Below, piece after piece: positions 1-9,213 of a stretch of 64,000 bases of DNA. The notes under the pieces were generated by a model, which was not told the DNA's origin, searched no databases, and saw nothing but the letters and a program-made list of their open reading frames with translations. Made by a program: the position numbers and the translations under genes. The number at the start of each line of letters is the position of its first letter. The stretch's first letter is position 1. Location of the stretch: NCBI RefSeq assembly GCF_027594825.1, contig NZ_CP088930.1, positions 1,488,001-1,552,000 on the forward strand, written 5' to 3'. The DNA is from Serratia liquefaciens (GTDB taxonomy: Bacteria; Pseudomonadota; Gammaproteobacteria; Enterobacterales; Enterobacteriaceae).

Positions 1-124
1 CCGCCTGCTGCCGCGCCAGCTCCAGCCGGTGCGACAACAGCGAGCTATAGCCGCCAAGGCAGATGGCTACCAACAACAGCAGCAGCAATCCGCCCTGCGC
101 CAATCTGTTCAGCCAGCCGCTCAT
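1..124 (-). CDS. chiY: ChiY-like inner-membrane spanin (Rz-like), partial
   Basis: The N-terminus of a minus-strand gene that runs off the left edge. It starts MSGWLNRLAQ, has one hydrophobic leucine-rich segment at about residues 10-27, and continues with a charged helix rich in Glu, Arg and Gln. This is the layout of a phage Rz inner-membrane spanin. Its ATG overlaps the stop of the endopeptidase gene (ATGA), so it is the third gene of a lysis-type cassette. In Serratia marcescens the order chiW-chiX-chiY-chiZ (holin, endopeptidase, two spanins) lies beside chiB and is needed for chitinase release. Only about 41 codons are visible, so the assignment rests on context and the membrane segment. 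Confidence 0.7.
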   Translation of the reverse strand, partial: MSGWLNRLAQGGLLLLLLVAICLGGYSSLLSHRLELARQQA

Positions 125-522
125 GCGGGGTAATCCCTGAAGGAAAGCTGGAAGTGCGGCCCGTCCTTCAGCGTCTTCCATTCCCCGCCCCACTCAACGG
201 TAACCGCACACTCTCGCGCTGCGCGACGGACCGCCACCGCGATTTGCGCGTAGTAATCCCACTCCCAGGACACCACGCCCGCCGGCATGGCCACCACGTC
301 CACCGCGTGGCCGGTCAAATGGCGGCTTTTCAGCGTCTGGCTTTGCCCACCGCGCACCAGGTCACGCTGACGCGCCATGCTGCGCCGCCCTTCGGTGATG
401 GAAAAAGGCACCAGCGAATAATGCAGCGCCAGCCGCATCACCCGCACCAGATCCGGGTGGACGCCCAGTAAATTCGTCTCGCTGCGTGCGGTAAAACGAA
501 TGTCTTCAATTTCATTTATCAT
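121..522 (-). CDS. chiX: ChiX L-Ala-D-Glu endopeptidase (M15 family) of the chitinase secretion cassette
   Basis: A 133-residue peptidoglycan peptidase of the M15 (VanY / phage endolysin) class. The zinc motif SxHxxGxAxD is present with H68 and D75, and a third His (H123) lies in GPHFQLS near the C-terminus. There is no signal peptide, so exit to the periplasm should need the holin encoded just upstream. The ATG at 522 is preferred because the only longer start in frame is a TTG at 546 that overlaps the holin gene further. It overlaps chiW by about 11 bases and chiY by 4, so the three genes are translationally coupled. In S. marcescens ChiX is known to be required with the holin ChiW for secretion of chitinases and CBP21. 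Identity here is by family, length and locus. Confidence 0.85.
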   Translation of the reverse strand: MINEIEDIRFTARSETNLLGVHPDLVRVMRLALHYSLVPFSITEGRRSMARQRDLVRGGQSQTLKSRHLTGHAVDVVAMPAGVVSWEWDYYAQIAVAVRRAARECAVTVEWGGEWKTLKDGPHFQLSFRDYPA

Positions 523-838
523 TTTTAAGCCCCGTTTTTTTGCCAATGAATCTTTTAATTAATGCGCTGATATAATCAGCCCCAAGGAAACCAATCAGTA
601 CGCTGGCAAGGTTCGCCCATTTTAATTCCAGTCCGGTCAGCGCCAGCGCATCGCGTACCGTCCAAGCCAATAATGCGCACATAGCTGCATTTAATAACCG
701 CCGCCGCATACCGACATTGCGATACGCTCCGTGTAATAACGCCATGAGGCCTGCCAAAATGGCATTCATCACCGGCTGAAGATATTCACATGCTCGCTGG
801 ATAATTAAGCCAACAGCGTCTGGCTCTAAGCTGGACAT
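512..838 (-). CDS. chiW: ChiW holin of the chitinase secretion cassette
   Basis: A 108-residue small membrane protein with about three hydrophobic segments (near residues 22-36, 48-66 and 75-93) and a charged C-terminal tail (KRFIGKKTGLKNDK). This matches the phage holin layout. It is the first gene of the cassette, with an AGGAG ribosome-binding site 7 bases before the ATG, and is followed by overlapping chiX and chiY. It is transcribed away from chiB across a roughly 300-base region. In S. marcescens the orthologous holin makes the pore that lets the endopeptidase reach the cell wall. A remnant prophage lysis module is the only other reading. The absence of other phage genes and the chitinase next door argue for the secretion role. 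Confidence 0.85.
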   Translation of the reverse strand: MSSLEPDAVGLIIQRACEYLQPVMNAILAGLMALLHGAYRNVGMRRRLLNAAMCALLAWTVRDALALTGLELKWANLASVLIGFLGADYISALIKRFIGKKTGLKNDK

Positions 839-1134
839 AGCTACACTCCTATTTTATTTTAATTAAACGCCAATCACGGCCGGTGAAATATCGGTACCTT
901 CAGAATCTAGTGAAGGATGCTATAACAAAGCAAATGAATAAATACAGCCTCTAAAGTCAAATTCATTCACGCTCAACCCTGACACAACAGCCGCCAATCA
1001 AATAACGGCATGGGTCGATAAAAAATTCATCTTTACTGTGATTTTTTTCGACTTCTCTTTCCTCGGGAAATAAACATTAATAGCGGCGGGAGATTCACTC
1101 TCAATGACAAAAACCTTAACTCTGGAGAAATACC

Positions 1135-2634
1135 ATGTCAGAACGTAAAGCCGTTATTGGTTATTATTTCATTCCTACCAACCAAATTAATCACTATACC
1201 GAGTCCGATACTTCAATCGTACCTTTCCCGGTGTCCAATATTACACCGGCCAAGGCCAGGCAACTGACCCACATTAATTTCTCGTTCCTCGACATCAACA
1301 GCAATCTAGAGTGCGCCTGGGATCCGGAAACCAACGATGCCAAGGCGCGCGATGTGGTTAGCCGGTTGACTGCGCTGAAGGCGCATAACCCGAATCTGCG
1401 CATCATGTTCTCCATCGGCGGCTGGTATTACTCCAACGATCTGGGGGTGTCCCACGCCAACTATGTCAACGCGGTCAAAACCCCGGCGGCACGAACCAAA
1501 TTTGCCCAATCCTGCGTCCGCATCATGAAAGACTATGGCTTTGACGGTGTAGACATTGACTGGGAATACCCGCAGAGCAGCGAGGTCGACGGTTTTGTCG
1601 CCGCGCTACAGGAAATCCGCACCCTGCTCAATCAGCAGACCCAGACCGACGGCCGCCAGGCGCTGCCTTATCAACTGACCATTGCCGGTGCCGGCGGCGC
1701 GTTCTTCCTGTCGCGTTACTACAGCAAGCTGCCGCAGATCGTCGCCTCACTCGATTACATTAACCTGATGACTTACGATCTGGCCGGTCCATGGGAGAAA
1801 ATCACCAACCATCAGGCGGGGTTGTTTGGCGACAGCGCCGGACCAACCTTCTATAACGCGCTGCGTGAAGCCAATCTCGGCTGGAGTTGGGAAGAATTGA
1901 CCCGCGCCTTCCCCAGCCCGTTCAGCCTGACGGTAGACGCCGCCGTACAGCAACATCTGATGCTGGAAGGCGTGCCGAGCAGCAAAATCGTCATGGGCGT
2001 GCCGTTCTATGGCCGGGCGTTCAAAGGCGTCAGCGCCACTAACGGCGGCCAGTACAGCAACCACAGCACGCCGGGGGAAGATCCCTTCCCTGGTACCGAT
2101 TACTGGCTGGTCGGCTGCGAAGAGTGCGTCCGCGACAAGGATCCGCGCATCGCCTCTTACCGCCAACTGGAGCAAATGCTGTTGGGCAACTATGGCTATC
2201 AGCGCCTGTGGAACGATAAAACCAAAACGCCATACCTGTACCACGCGGCCAAGGGCCTGTTCGTCACCTATGACGACGCCGAAAGTTTCAAGTACAAGGC
2301 GAAGTACATCAAACAACAGCAGTTGGGCGGCGTGATGTTCTGGCACCTGGGTCAGGACAACCGCAATGGCGATCTGTTGGCCTCGCTGGACCGTTACTTC
2401 AACGCACCGGACTATGACGACAGCCAGTTGGATATGGGCACCGGCTTGCGCTATACCGGCGTCGGTCCAGGTAATCTGCCCGTCATGAGCGCCCCGGCCT
2501 ACGTTGCCGGCACCACCTATAATCAGGGAGCACTGGTGTCCTATCAGGGCTATGTCTGGCAGGCCAAGTGGGGCTATATCACGTCCGTGCCAGGCTCCGA
2601 TACCGCTTGGCTGAAAGTGGGTCGCGTGGCGTAA
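1135..2634 (+). CDS. chiB: Chitinase B, family GH18 exochitinase
   Basis: A 499-residue processive chitinase releasing chitobiose from the non-reducing end. The GH18 catalytic signature DGVDIDWEYP is intact, with D140, D142 and the acid E144. This is the same length and numbering as S. marcescens ChiB, and I judge it a close but not identical ortholog. The TIM barrel spans about residues 1-440. The last 50 residues form a small chitin-binding domain (CBM5/12-like) with exposed aromatics in YVWQAKWGY. There is no N-terminal signal peptide although the family protein is secreted, which fits export through the adjacent chiWXYZ cassette. A GGAG site sits 7 bases before the ATG. A strong hairpin follows the gene. 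ChiR, encoded downstream in the opposite direction, is its expected activator. Confidence 0.97.
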   Translation: MSERKAVIGYYFIPTNQINHYTESDTSIVPFPVSNITPAKARQLTHINFSFLDINSNLECAWDPETNDAKARDVVSRLTALKAHNPNLRIMFSIGGWYYSNDLGVSHANYVNAVKTPAARTKFAQSCVRIMKDYGFDGVDIDWEYPQSSEVDGFVAALQEIRTLLNQQTQTDGRQALPYQLTIAGAGGAFFLSRYYSKLPQIVASLDYINLMTYDLAGPWEKITNHQAGLFGDSAGPTFYNALREANLGWSWEELTRAFPSPFSLTVDAAVQQHLMLEGVPSSKIVMGVPFYGRAFKGVSATNGGQYSNHSTPGEDPFPGTDYWLVGCEECVRDKDPRIASYRQLEQMLLGNYGYQRLWNDKTKTPYLYHAAKGLFVTYDDAESFKYKAKYIKQQQLGGVMFWHLGQDNRNGDLLASLDRYFNAPDYDDSQLDMGTGLRYTGVGPGNLPVMSAPAYVAGTTYNQGALVSYQGYVWQAKWGYITSVPGSDTAWLKVGRVA

Positions 2635-2652
2635 CGGTAAGCGACGACATAA

Positions 2653-2685
2653 AAAAACCCCGTGGCTGATGGCGACGGGGTTTTT
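2653..2685. terminator. Bidirectional terminator between chiB and chiR
   Basis: Inverted repeat AAAAACCCCGT / ACGGGGTTTTT with an 11-base loop. It has an A-run on one side and a T-run on the other, so it can end transcription of the convergent chiB and chiR. Confidence 0.85.
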
Positions 2686-2730
2686 ACTGTTTTAAAAGTT
2701 TAATTTTCGCATCCCTTCGTGGTCACTCCC

Positions 2731-3672
2731 TCAGTTGTTACACCAAGGATAACCCCCATCACGTATCACTTCCCGCCCCATCAGGCTGAAGACATCGCTC
2801 TTGCGCGTCAGCCGCTCATGCCACCAGCTAAAACCGGCCCCTTTGCTGGCCGGATGCCAGGCCAGCCAAATCATTTCATCGCCTTTTTGCATATCGACGG
2901 GCACCGTCACCAACTCGCCGCTGGCCAACTCTTTTTCTATCAGCGCCGGCGGCAAAAAGCCGTGCCCGATACCCCGCTTCAACAGCGCCAATTTGCTCTC
3001 GACGTCGCATACCATCAGTTGGCGCTGCAACGGCATGGCGCCGTGGTTACGCTTGGGCAGCTCGTGGCTACTGTCGGCAATGCCCACCACGATATCGTTC
3101 AAGCGCTGGTTTTTATCCACCGGCTTTTTCTGCGCCGCAAAGGGATGAGAAGGTGAAACGCACAGAACAAAATTCAGCTTGCCGAGCATCAGCGTCTTGG
3201 CCTGCACGCTGTCCGGGATCTGGCCGATGGCGATAATCAAATCCGCCCGGTTGTTCTTCAACGCATCCCAGGTGCCATTGAGCGCTTCACGCTGCACGGA
3301 AATGTTGGCGTTCGGGCTGTGCTGGATATAGTCGCGGATATCCTGGGTGAGCGTTTCCAGCGGAAAGAAATTATCAACCACGATGCGGATATTATTATCG
3401 AACTTTGGGATGTTTCTTACCCTACTCTCCAGATCCTGTACCGCATTTAAAATCCAGCTCCCTTCCTGCAGCAGGAATTCCCCTTCATCCGTCAGGGTAA
3501 TCATCGGGCCATTACGATGAAAAAGTTTCACGCAGAGTTTACTTTCAATATTGGAAACCCGGTAAGATATCGCCGAAGGGGTTTTATGCAACGCCTCCGC
3601 CGCCATTGAGAATGAGCCGGTACTTTTGATGGTGCTGATTATTTTAATCGCATCCAGGGATAATCTAGTCAT
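2731..3672 (-). CDS. chiR: ChiR, LysR-type activator of chitinase genes
   Basis: A 313-residue LysR-family regulator. The N-terminal winged helix (about residues 1-60) contains TGSFSMAAEALHKTPSAISYRVSNIE, a typical LysR recognition helix, followed by a linker helix and a periplasmic-binding-like effector domain. It lies between chiB and cbp21 on the opposite strand, exactly where S. marcescens chiR is found; that protein is needed for production of chitinases and CBP21. A ribosome-binding site (AGAGGA) precedes the ATG. The effector-binding ligand is not evident from sequence. The long AT-rich region between it and cbp21 contains a perfect dyad that could be its operator. Confidence 0.88.
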   Translation of the reverse strand: MTRLSLDAIKIISTIKSTGSFSMAAEALHKTPSAISYRVSNIESKLCVKLFHRNGPMITLTDEGEFLLQEGSWILNAVQDLESRVRNIPKFDNNIRIVVDNFFPLETLTQDIRDYIQHSPNANISVQREALNGTWDALKNNRADLIIAIGQIPDSVQAKTLMLGKLNFVLCVSPSHPFAAQKKPVDKNQRLNDIVVGIADSSHELPKRNHGAMPLQRQLMVCDVESKLALLKRGIGHGFLPPALIEKELASGELVTVPVDMQKGDEMIWLAWHPASKGAGFSWWHERLTRKSDVFSLMGREVIRDGGYPWCNN

Positions 3673-4077
3673 ACAAATTCCTCTTTGACATAAAATAAGA
3701 AAAAAATGACACTAAATTCCCAAGTGGTTGGCGCGTAAAAGTCGTTCAAGTCACACAAGAGTAAGCAAAACCACAAGCAATATACTCTATATTGCAGCGC
3801 ATCATCTGAAAGACTATTCATCAATACTTTAAATAAAATTCATCATGACGCCGTTTTTTTAGACAGTAGCGTTTAAATAAATTCAATCAAGAAATAAAAG
3901 ACAATCATCATAATAATTTTAGTTAATAGCCTATAAAACATTCCACCCTGACAGCCGAGACTAAGGGTAAAAATAAAACAAGCCGCCGGGAATGATGTTT
4001 TTAATTTTTTAATAACCTCTCGTTTCGTCGGTGAAAATAATCCCAACTTACAATACAACTTCAGTCAGGAGTGACTT
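3673..4077. other. chiR-cbp21 divergent regulatory region
   Basis: About 400 AT-rich bases without a credible gene. They must hold the promoters of chiR (leftward) and cbp21 (rightward). The one conspicuous structure is a perfect 8-base dyad at 3777-3795, listed separately. A 61-codon open frame on the minus strand here has no ribosome-binding site and low-complexity sequence, and is not called. Confidence 0.6.
3777..3795. promoter_or_regulatory. Perfect dyad, candidate ChiR operator
   Basis: GCAATATA-CTC-TATATTGC is a perfect inverted repeat with a 3-base spacer, about 105 bases upstream of chiR and 280 bases upstream of cbp21. LysR regulators bind AT-rich interrupted dyads of this type next to their own gene. 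Assignment to ChiR is inference. No copy was found by eye upstream of chiB. Confidence 0.4.
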
Positions 4078-4671
4078 ATGAACAATACTTCCCGTACCCT
4101 TATGTCTCTTGGCCTGCTGAGCGCCGCGCTGTTTGGCGTATCGCAACAGGCAGCCGCCCACGGCTACGTCGAAACACCGGCCAGCCGCTCTTATCAGTGC
4201 AAACTGCAGCTCAATACCCAATGCGGCAGCGTGCAATATGAGCCGCAGAGCGTTGAAGGGCTGAAAGGCTTCCCGCTGGCGGGCCCGGCTGATGGGCATA
4301 TCGCCAGCGCCGACAAATCCACCTTCTTCGAACTGGATCAGCAAACGCCAACCCGTTGGAACAAGATCAATCTGCACACCGGCGCCAACTCCTTCACCTG
4401 GAGACTGACCGCCCGCCACAGCACCACCAGCTGGCGTTATTTCATTACCAAGCCGAACTGGGACGCGTCGCAGCCGCTGACCCGTGCGTCCTTTGACCTG
4501 ACGCCGTTCTGTCAACAGAACGACGGTGGCGCCATTCCCGCCGCGCAGGTCACCCACCAGTGCAACATACCGGCAGACCGTAGCGGTTCGCACGTGATCC
4601 TCGCCGTGTGGGATGTAGCAGACACGACCAATGCCTTCTATCAGGCGATTGACGTTAACTTGACCAAATAA
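4078..4671 (+). CDS. cbp21: CBP21, chitin-active lytic polysaccharide monooxygenase (AA10)
   Basis: A 197-residue copper enzyme that cleaves crystalline chitin oxidatively and makes it accessible to chitinases. A signal peptide ends in QQAAA, leaving His28 as the mature N-terminus (HGYVE). With His114 (in TARHSTTSW) this forms the histidine brace that holds copper. Length and numbering equal S. marcescens CBP21. Four Cys residues are placed for two disulfides ([14 protein letters not shown]...HQCN). A strong CAGGAG site precedes the ATG and a terminator hairpin follows. Unlike ChiB it carries a Sec signal, so only its outer-membrane passage would need another system. Confidence 0.96.
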   Translation: MNNTSRTLMSLGLLSAALFGVSQQAAAHGYVETPASRSYQCKLQLNTQCGSVQYEPQSVEGLKGFPLAGPADGHIASADKSTFFELDQQTPTRWNKINLHTGANSFTWRLTARHSTTSWRYFITKPNWDASQPLTRASFDLTPFCQQNDGGAIPAAQVTHQCNIPADRSGSHVILAVWDVADTTNAFYQAIDVNLTK

Positions 4672-4690
4672 TAAGGAAGGGAAATACCAC

Positions 4691-4722
4691 AGGGTTCAGC
4701 CAGGTGCTGAACCCTTTTTTAT
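4691..4722 (+). terminator. Terminator after cbp21
   Basis: AGGGTTCAGC / GCTGAACCCT stem with a short loop followed by six T residues. Confidence 0.85.
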
Positions 4723-4966
4723 TGCAAGTGCGCTATGCCACATCTTTTTCCCCTCGCTCAGCCCATACTGACAGCGCCTTCCCAGGTGCGGTAAGCGGCT
4801 GCAAAACCGCGCCCTGCCTGGCTCGTTTCGGGATCCATTGTTCTTATCCATCGCAACAATCAGAAAAAGCGCATTTTAATCATCGGACATCTGATGCAGT
4901 GTGTTCAGCCTACGATGAAAAACGTTCTCATTTCCCTACATTGACGTTTGGTCAAGGAGCTTATTA

Positions 4967-5917
4967 ATGAACCAATTAGACGCACTCAAGCAGCTAACCA
5001 CGGTGGTAGCCGACAGCGGCGATATCGAATCCATCCGCCAGTTCGAACCGCAAGACGCCACCACCAACCCTTCCCTGATCCTGAAAGCTGCTGCGCTGCC
5101 TCAATATAAGCCACTGATCCTCGAAGCCCTGAACTATGCCCGCCAGCAAGGCGGCAATAAAGAAACCCAGCTGATCAACGCCAGCGACAAACTGGCGGTC
5201 AACATCGGCGTCGAAATTCTCAAAAGCGTGCCGGGGCGCATTTCCACCGAAGTGGACGCCCGCCTGTCCTTCGACCGTGGCATGTGCGTAGCCAAGGCGC
5301 GCAAGCTGATCGGCCTGTATCAGGAACAAGGTATTGATAAATCGCGTATTCTGATCAAGCTGGCCTCCACCTGGGAAGGCATCAAAGCCGCCGAGGAACT
5401 GGAAAAAGAAGGCATCAACACCAACCTGACGCTGCTGTTCTCCTTCGCCCAGGCCCGCGCCTGTGCCGAAGCCGGCGTGTTCCTGATTTCCCCGTTCGTC
5501 GGCCGTATCTATGACTGGTATCAGGCCAAACAGCCTGCCGCAGACTATGACGCAGAGCAGGATCCGGGCGTGAAATCGGTGCGCAACATTTATGAATACT
5601 ACAAGCAGCACCGCTATCAGACCGTGATCATGGGTGCCAGCTTCCGTAAGGTAGAGCAGATCCTGGCCCTGGCCGGTTGCGATCGTCTGACTATCGCGCC
5701 GAACCTGCTGGAACAGCTCAAACAAAGCGAGCAACCGGTAGAACGCAAACTGACGCCATCCACCGAAGCCTTCCACCAGCCTGCCCCGCTGGCCGAAGCC
5801 GAATTCCGTTGGCTGCATAATCAGGACGCCATGGCCGTTGAAAAACTGGCCGAAGGTATCCGCCTGTTCGCCGTTGACCAGCAAAAGCTGGAAGACATGC
5901 TGGTCGCTGAACTGTAA
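4967..5917 (+). CDS. talA: Transaldolase A
   Basis: A 316-residue transaldolase that moves dihydroxyacetone units between sedoheptulose-7-P and glyceraldehyde-3-P in the non-oxidative pentose phosphate pathway. K131, in ILIKLAST, is the Schiff-base lysine. The family phrase [13 protein letters not shown] is present. The C-terminal end ([17 protein letters not shown]) is closer to E. coli TalA than TalB, and the pairing with a transketolase gene 17 bases downstream matches the E. coli talA-tktB operon. AAGGAG lies 7 bases before the ATG. The preceding 245 bases have no other gene. Confidence 0.95.
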   Translation: MNQLDALKQLTTVVADSGDIESIRQFEPQDATTNPSLILKAAALPQYKPLILEALNYARQQGGNKETQLINASDKLAVNIGVEILKSVPGRISTEVDARLSFDRGMCVAKARKLIGLYQEQGIDKSRILIKLASTWEGIKAAEELEKEGINTNLTLLFSFAQARACAEAGVFLISPFVGRIYDWYQAKQPAADYDAEQDPGVKSVRNIYEYYKQHRYQTVIMGASFRKVEQILALAGCDRLTIAPNLLEQLKQSEQPVERKLTPSTEAFHQPAPLAEAEFRWLHNQDAMAVEKLAEGIRLFAVDQQKLEDMLVAEL

Positions 5918-5934
5918 TCACTCTGGAGTAAAAC

Positions 5935-7929
5935 ATGTCCTCTCGTAAAGAGCTTGCCAACGCCATCCGCGCACTCAGCATGGACGCCGTACAAAAAGCA
6001 AATTCCGGCCACCCGGGTGCACCTATGGGCATGGCGGACATCGCCGAAGTCCTGTGGCGTGACTACCTGAACCACAACCCGACCAACCCGCACTGGGCTG
6101 ACCGTGACCGCTTCGTCCTCTCCAACGGCCATGGCTCCATGCTGATTTACAGCCTGTTGCACCTCACCGGCTACGACCTGCCGATGAGCGAGCTGGAAAA
6201 CTTCCGCCAGCTGCACTCCAAAACTCCGGGTCACCCGGAATACGGCTACACCCCAGGCGTGGAAACCACCACCGGCCCGCTGGGTCAGGGCATCGCCAAC
6301 GCCGTCGGCTTCGCCATTGCCGAACGTACCCTGGCCGCGCAGTTCAACCGCCCGGGCCATGACGTCGTTGACCACCACACCTATGCCTTTATGGGCGACG
6401 GCTGCATGATGGAAGGCATCTCTCACGAAGTCTGTTCCCTGGCCGGTACCCTCAAGCTTGGCAAACTGACCGCGTTCTACGATGACAACGGCATCTCCAT
6501 CGACGGTCACGTGGAAGGCTGGTTCACCGACAACACCGCCGAGCGCTTTGAAGCTTACGGCTGGCACGTGGTGCGTCACGTGGACGGTCACAACCCTGAC
6601 GCCATCAAGGCCGCGATTGAAGAAGCCCGCAAGGTCACCGACAAGCCGTCCCTGCTGATGTGCAAAACCGTGATTGGCTTCGGCTCCCCGAACAAGGCCG
6701 GTACCCACGATGTGCACGGTGCTGCGCTGGGCGCCGCCGAAGTGGCTGCCACCCGCGAAGCTCTGGGCTGGAAATACGCCGCCTTCGAAATCCCGCAGGA
6801 CATCTATGCCCAGTGGGATGCCAAAGAAGCCGGCAAGGCGAAAGAAGCGGCCTGGAACGACAAGTTCGCTGCCTACGCCAAGGCCTTCCCGGAACTGGCT
6901 GCCGAGTTCAAACGCCGCATGAACGGCGAACTGCCGGCCAGCTGGAAAGCCGACGCCAAAGCCTTCGTCGAGCAGCTGCAGGCCAACCCGGCCAACATCG
7001 CCAGCCGCAAGGCCTCACAGAACGCGCTGGAAGCCTTCGGCAAGGTGCTGCCTGAGTTCCTCGGCGGCTCCGCTGACCTGGCGCCAAGCAACCTGACCAT
7101 GTGGTCCGGCTCGAAAGCGCTGAACGTAGACCCGGCGGGTAACTACATCCACTACGGCGTGCGCGAGTTCGGCATGACCGCCATCACCAACGGCATCGCG
7201 CTGCACGGCGGCTTCCTGCCGTACTCCGCGACCTTCCTGATGTTCGTGGAATACGCCCGTAACGCGGTGCGCATGGCGGCGCTGATGAAAATCCGCAACG
7301 TGTTCGTCTACACCCATGACTCCATCGGTCTGGGCGAAGATGGCCCGACGCACCAGCCGGTTGAGCAGATTGCCAGCCTGCGCGTGACCCCGAACATGAG
7401 CACCTGGCGTCCGTGTGACCAGGTGGAATCGGCGATTGCCTGGCAGTACGGCATCGAGCGCAACGACGGCCCGACCACGCTGATTTTCTCGCGTCAGAAC
7501 CTGACCCAGCAGCCGCGTACCGCGGAGCAGCTGGCCAACGTCTACCGCGGCGGCTACGTGCTGAAGGACTGTGCCGGTACGCCGGACGTCATCCTGATTG
7601 CCACCGGTTCGGAAGTGGGCATCACCGTGGAAGCGGCAGACAAGCTGAGCGCGGCGGGCACCCAGGTGCGCGTGGTGTCGATGCCGTCTACCGACGCCTT
7701 CGACAAGCAGGACGCGGCTTACCGTGAATCCGTGCTGCCGGCGGCGGTGACGGCCCGTGTGGCGGTGGAAGCGGGTATCGCGGACTACTGGTACAAGTAC
7801 GTGGGCCTGAACGGGGCTATCGTGGGCATGACCACCTTTGGTGAGTCGGCACCGGCGGAGCAGCTGTTCAAAGAGTTCGGCTTCACCGTGGATAACGTGG
7901 TGGCCAAGGCGCAAGCACTGCTGAAATAA
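5935..7929 (+). CDS. tktB: Transketolase
   Basis: A 664-residue thiamine-diphosphate enzyme exchanging two-carbon units between sugar phosphates. The cofactor motif begins GDGCMMEG at about residue 154 and ends with the Asn of FYDDN. The substrate and proton-relay region [16 protein letters not shown] is complete. It is encoded 17 bases after talA, with GGAG before its ATG, and is followed by a terminator, so the two form an operon. The symbol tktB is chosen for this pairing. By sequence alone TktA and TktB are hard to separate, and the species may have another copy elsewhere. Confidence 0.93.
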   Translation: MSSRKELANAIRALSMDAVQKANSGHPGAPMGMADIAEVLWRDYLNHNPTNPHWADRDRFVLSNGHGSMLIYSLLHLTGYDLPMSELENFRQLHSKTPGHPEYGYTPGVETTTGPLGQGIANAVGFAIAERTLAAQFNRPGHDVVDHHTYAFMGDGCMMEGISHEVCSLAGTLKLGKLTAFYDDNGISIDGHVEGWFTDNTAERFEAYGWHVVRHVDGHNPDAIKAAIEEARKVTDKPSLLMCKTVIGFGSPNKAGTHDVHGAALGAAEVAATREALGWKYAAFEIPQDIYAQWDAKEAGKAKEAAWNDKFAAYAKAFPELAAEFKRRMNGELPASWKADAKAFVEQLQANPANIASRKASQNALEAFGKVLPEFLGGSADLAPSNLTMWSGSKALNVDPAGNYIHYGVREFGMTAITNGIALHGGFLPYSATFLMFVEYARNAVRMAALMKIRNVFVYTHDSIGLGEDGPTHQPVEQIASLRVTPNMSTWRPCDQVESAIAWQYGIERNDGPTTLIFSRQNLTQQPRTAEQLANVYRGGYVLKDCAGTPDVILIATGSEVGITVEAADKLSAAGTQVRVVSMPSTDAFDKQDAAYRESVLPAAVTARVAVEAGIADYWYKYVGLNGAIVGMTTFGESAPAEQLFKEFGFTVDNVVAKAQALLK

Positions 7930-7952
7930 GGCATCTCGCGTCGCGTTACCCC

Positions 7953-7977
7953 AGCCCGGCACCTTGCCGGGCTTTTT
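7953..7977 (+). terminator. Terminator after tktB
   Basis: AGCCCGGC / GCCGGGCT stem with a four-base loop and five T residues. Confidence 0.88.
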
Positions 7978-8552
7978 CATTTGGGCAGCTGTTCGCTTTA
8001 AATTCTATATTCCACCACCCTCGATTGAGTTAACTACAATCGGGTAGCTTATACCTTTGTTTTATTTTAAACGGCGTCACCCCATCACAATGGCATAATT
8101 AAAACAAAATAACCTCCGCGATAGTTTATTAGGAAATTAGTTTCAGGGAGATTTATTGATTTTTAATGCTATTATTTTTATTGCAAAACGGAATATAGGT
8201 AAACATCTCATATAACCAATGAGTCTGTGCTTCTTAAGATAATTCGCATACATTTAAGCAACAAAATAAAAACACCGAATATAATCAATAATTTAAAAAT
8301 AAATTCAGAATAATTCAATAGACAGTAACTATTGATAATTATTTTTCGATCGATAGCGCCGATAGATTTGACCGATCAAAAGATAAAAATTAATAGATTG
8401 AACGATACGATTATAGCGTGTAATTTTCATTCCTATTTTAAAACCGCAAAGGAATAAAATAAAAAAGCATAAGACAAAAATGTTTCCTTCCGCATTTAGA
8501 ATCACCCGAGAAATGACATAGGGATATTTACATCCAACATGAGGGAGGCGTC
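7978..8552. other. AT-rich noncoding stretch
   Basis: About 570 bases visibly richer in A and T than the surrounding genes, with homopolymer runs and no credible open frame, RNA gene or repeat that I can name. It precedes the UreE-like gene and holds its promoter. The composition suggests acquired or H-NS-bound DNA, but this is inference. Confidence 0.5.
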
Positions 8553-9101
8553 ATGATTATTATCAGTGAAACACTTGGAAACATAAATCAGAACAAAGAG
8601 TGGCAAGACAAGATCCGCGGAACCACGCCAGACTACCTTATTCTGGACGCGGCGCAGTTGGAAAAGGAATGTCATCAACAATCCACCCATGATGGGCTGA
8701 GGCTGGCCGTGTTTATGCCCCCCAACAGCGCGCTGGCGGACGGAGACATTTTAATCTGGGATGAAGAGACGAAAAACTCCGTTATCGTGAAGGTCATCTC
8801 GCACGACATTATGGTGATTAACCTGCAGCGCCTGCTTTGCGCCCATTCGGATGCCATCATTCACTATGCATTCAAACTGGGTTTGATTTTAGGGCAACAT
8901 AAGCTGCACGCCATGATAAAGAACAACCTGGTTTACGTCCCGATCACCATCGCTACCAGCACGTTGGACACCCTGTTCAAAGAAAACAGTTTTCACTCCC
9001 TGTCCTACTGGTATGTCAGCGGCGCCGATATTTCATCCCTGTTAACCCCTAATGAAATCGATCTCCTGTTCGACGGCATCTTTCCCTGTCAGCCGGAATG
9101 A
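8553..9101 (+). CDS. Orphan UreE-like protein
   Basis: A 182-residue protein whose central part resembles the urease nickel chaperone UreE. DGLRLAVFMPPNSALADGDIL matches the UreE pattern DGRxxGLLLPRGxxLRxGDVL. It is followed by a VIVKVISHDIMVI strand and an alpha-beta domain with a YAFKLGLILGQHKLH segment where UreE has YALGNRHVPL. The metal-binding His-His-Asp-His region of UreE is replaced by VYVPITIATSTLDTLF, and there is no His-rich tail. No urease structural or accessory gene is nearby. It starts after a GAGG site, and an AraC-type regulator follows on the same strand. Function unknown: it may be a UreE fold adapted to another role or a degenerating relic. The homology is from pattern reading only. 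Confidence 0.55.
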   Translation: MIIISETLGNINQNKEWQDKIRGTTPDYLILDAAQLEKECHQQSTHDGLRLAVFMPPNSALADGDILIWDEETKNSVIVKVISHDIMVINLQRLLCAHSDAIIHYAFKLGLILGQHKLHAMIKNNLVYVPITIATSTLDTLFKENSFHSLSYWYVSGADISSLLTPNEIDLLFDGIFPCQPE

Positions 9102-9213
9102 TATCAGGAGCCCATCCCACACGCTGCCAGCGTTCTTTTTATAAATCAGAGGCCTTTCACCCACGTAACAAAGCATGCCCCCCAAAAAGCCGATGCAATA
9201 AAAGGAGTTTTCC

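Noticed and set aside
121..838. Prophage remnant
   Set aside because: The holin, endopeptidase and spanin look phage-derived, but no other phage gene is visible and the genes match the chiWXYZ chitinase secretion cassette.
3873..4058. 61-codon minus-strand frame in the chiR-cbp21 gap
   Set aside because: AT-rich, no ribosome-binding site, no similarity recognised.
4704..4967. 87-codon frame between cbp21 and talA
   Set aside because: Begins inside the cbp21 terminator, has no recognisable domain and covers the expected talA promoter.
5821..6717. Long open frame antisense to talA and tktB (298 codons)
   Set aside because: It mirrors the codon structure of the highly expressed sense genes, has no ribosome-binding site and no recognisable domain.
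8553..9101. Functional urease accessory gene
   Set aside because: UreE metal-binding residues are absent and no urease genes are nearby, so only a UreE-like fold is claimed.
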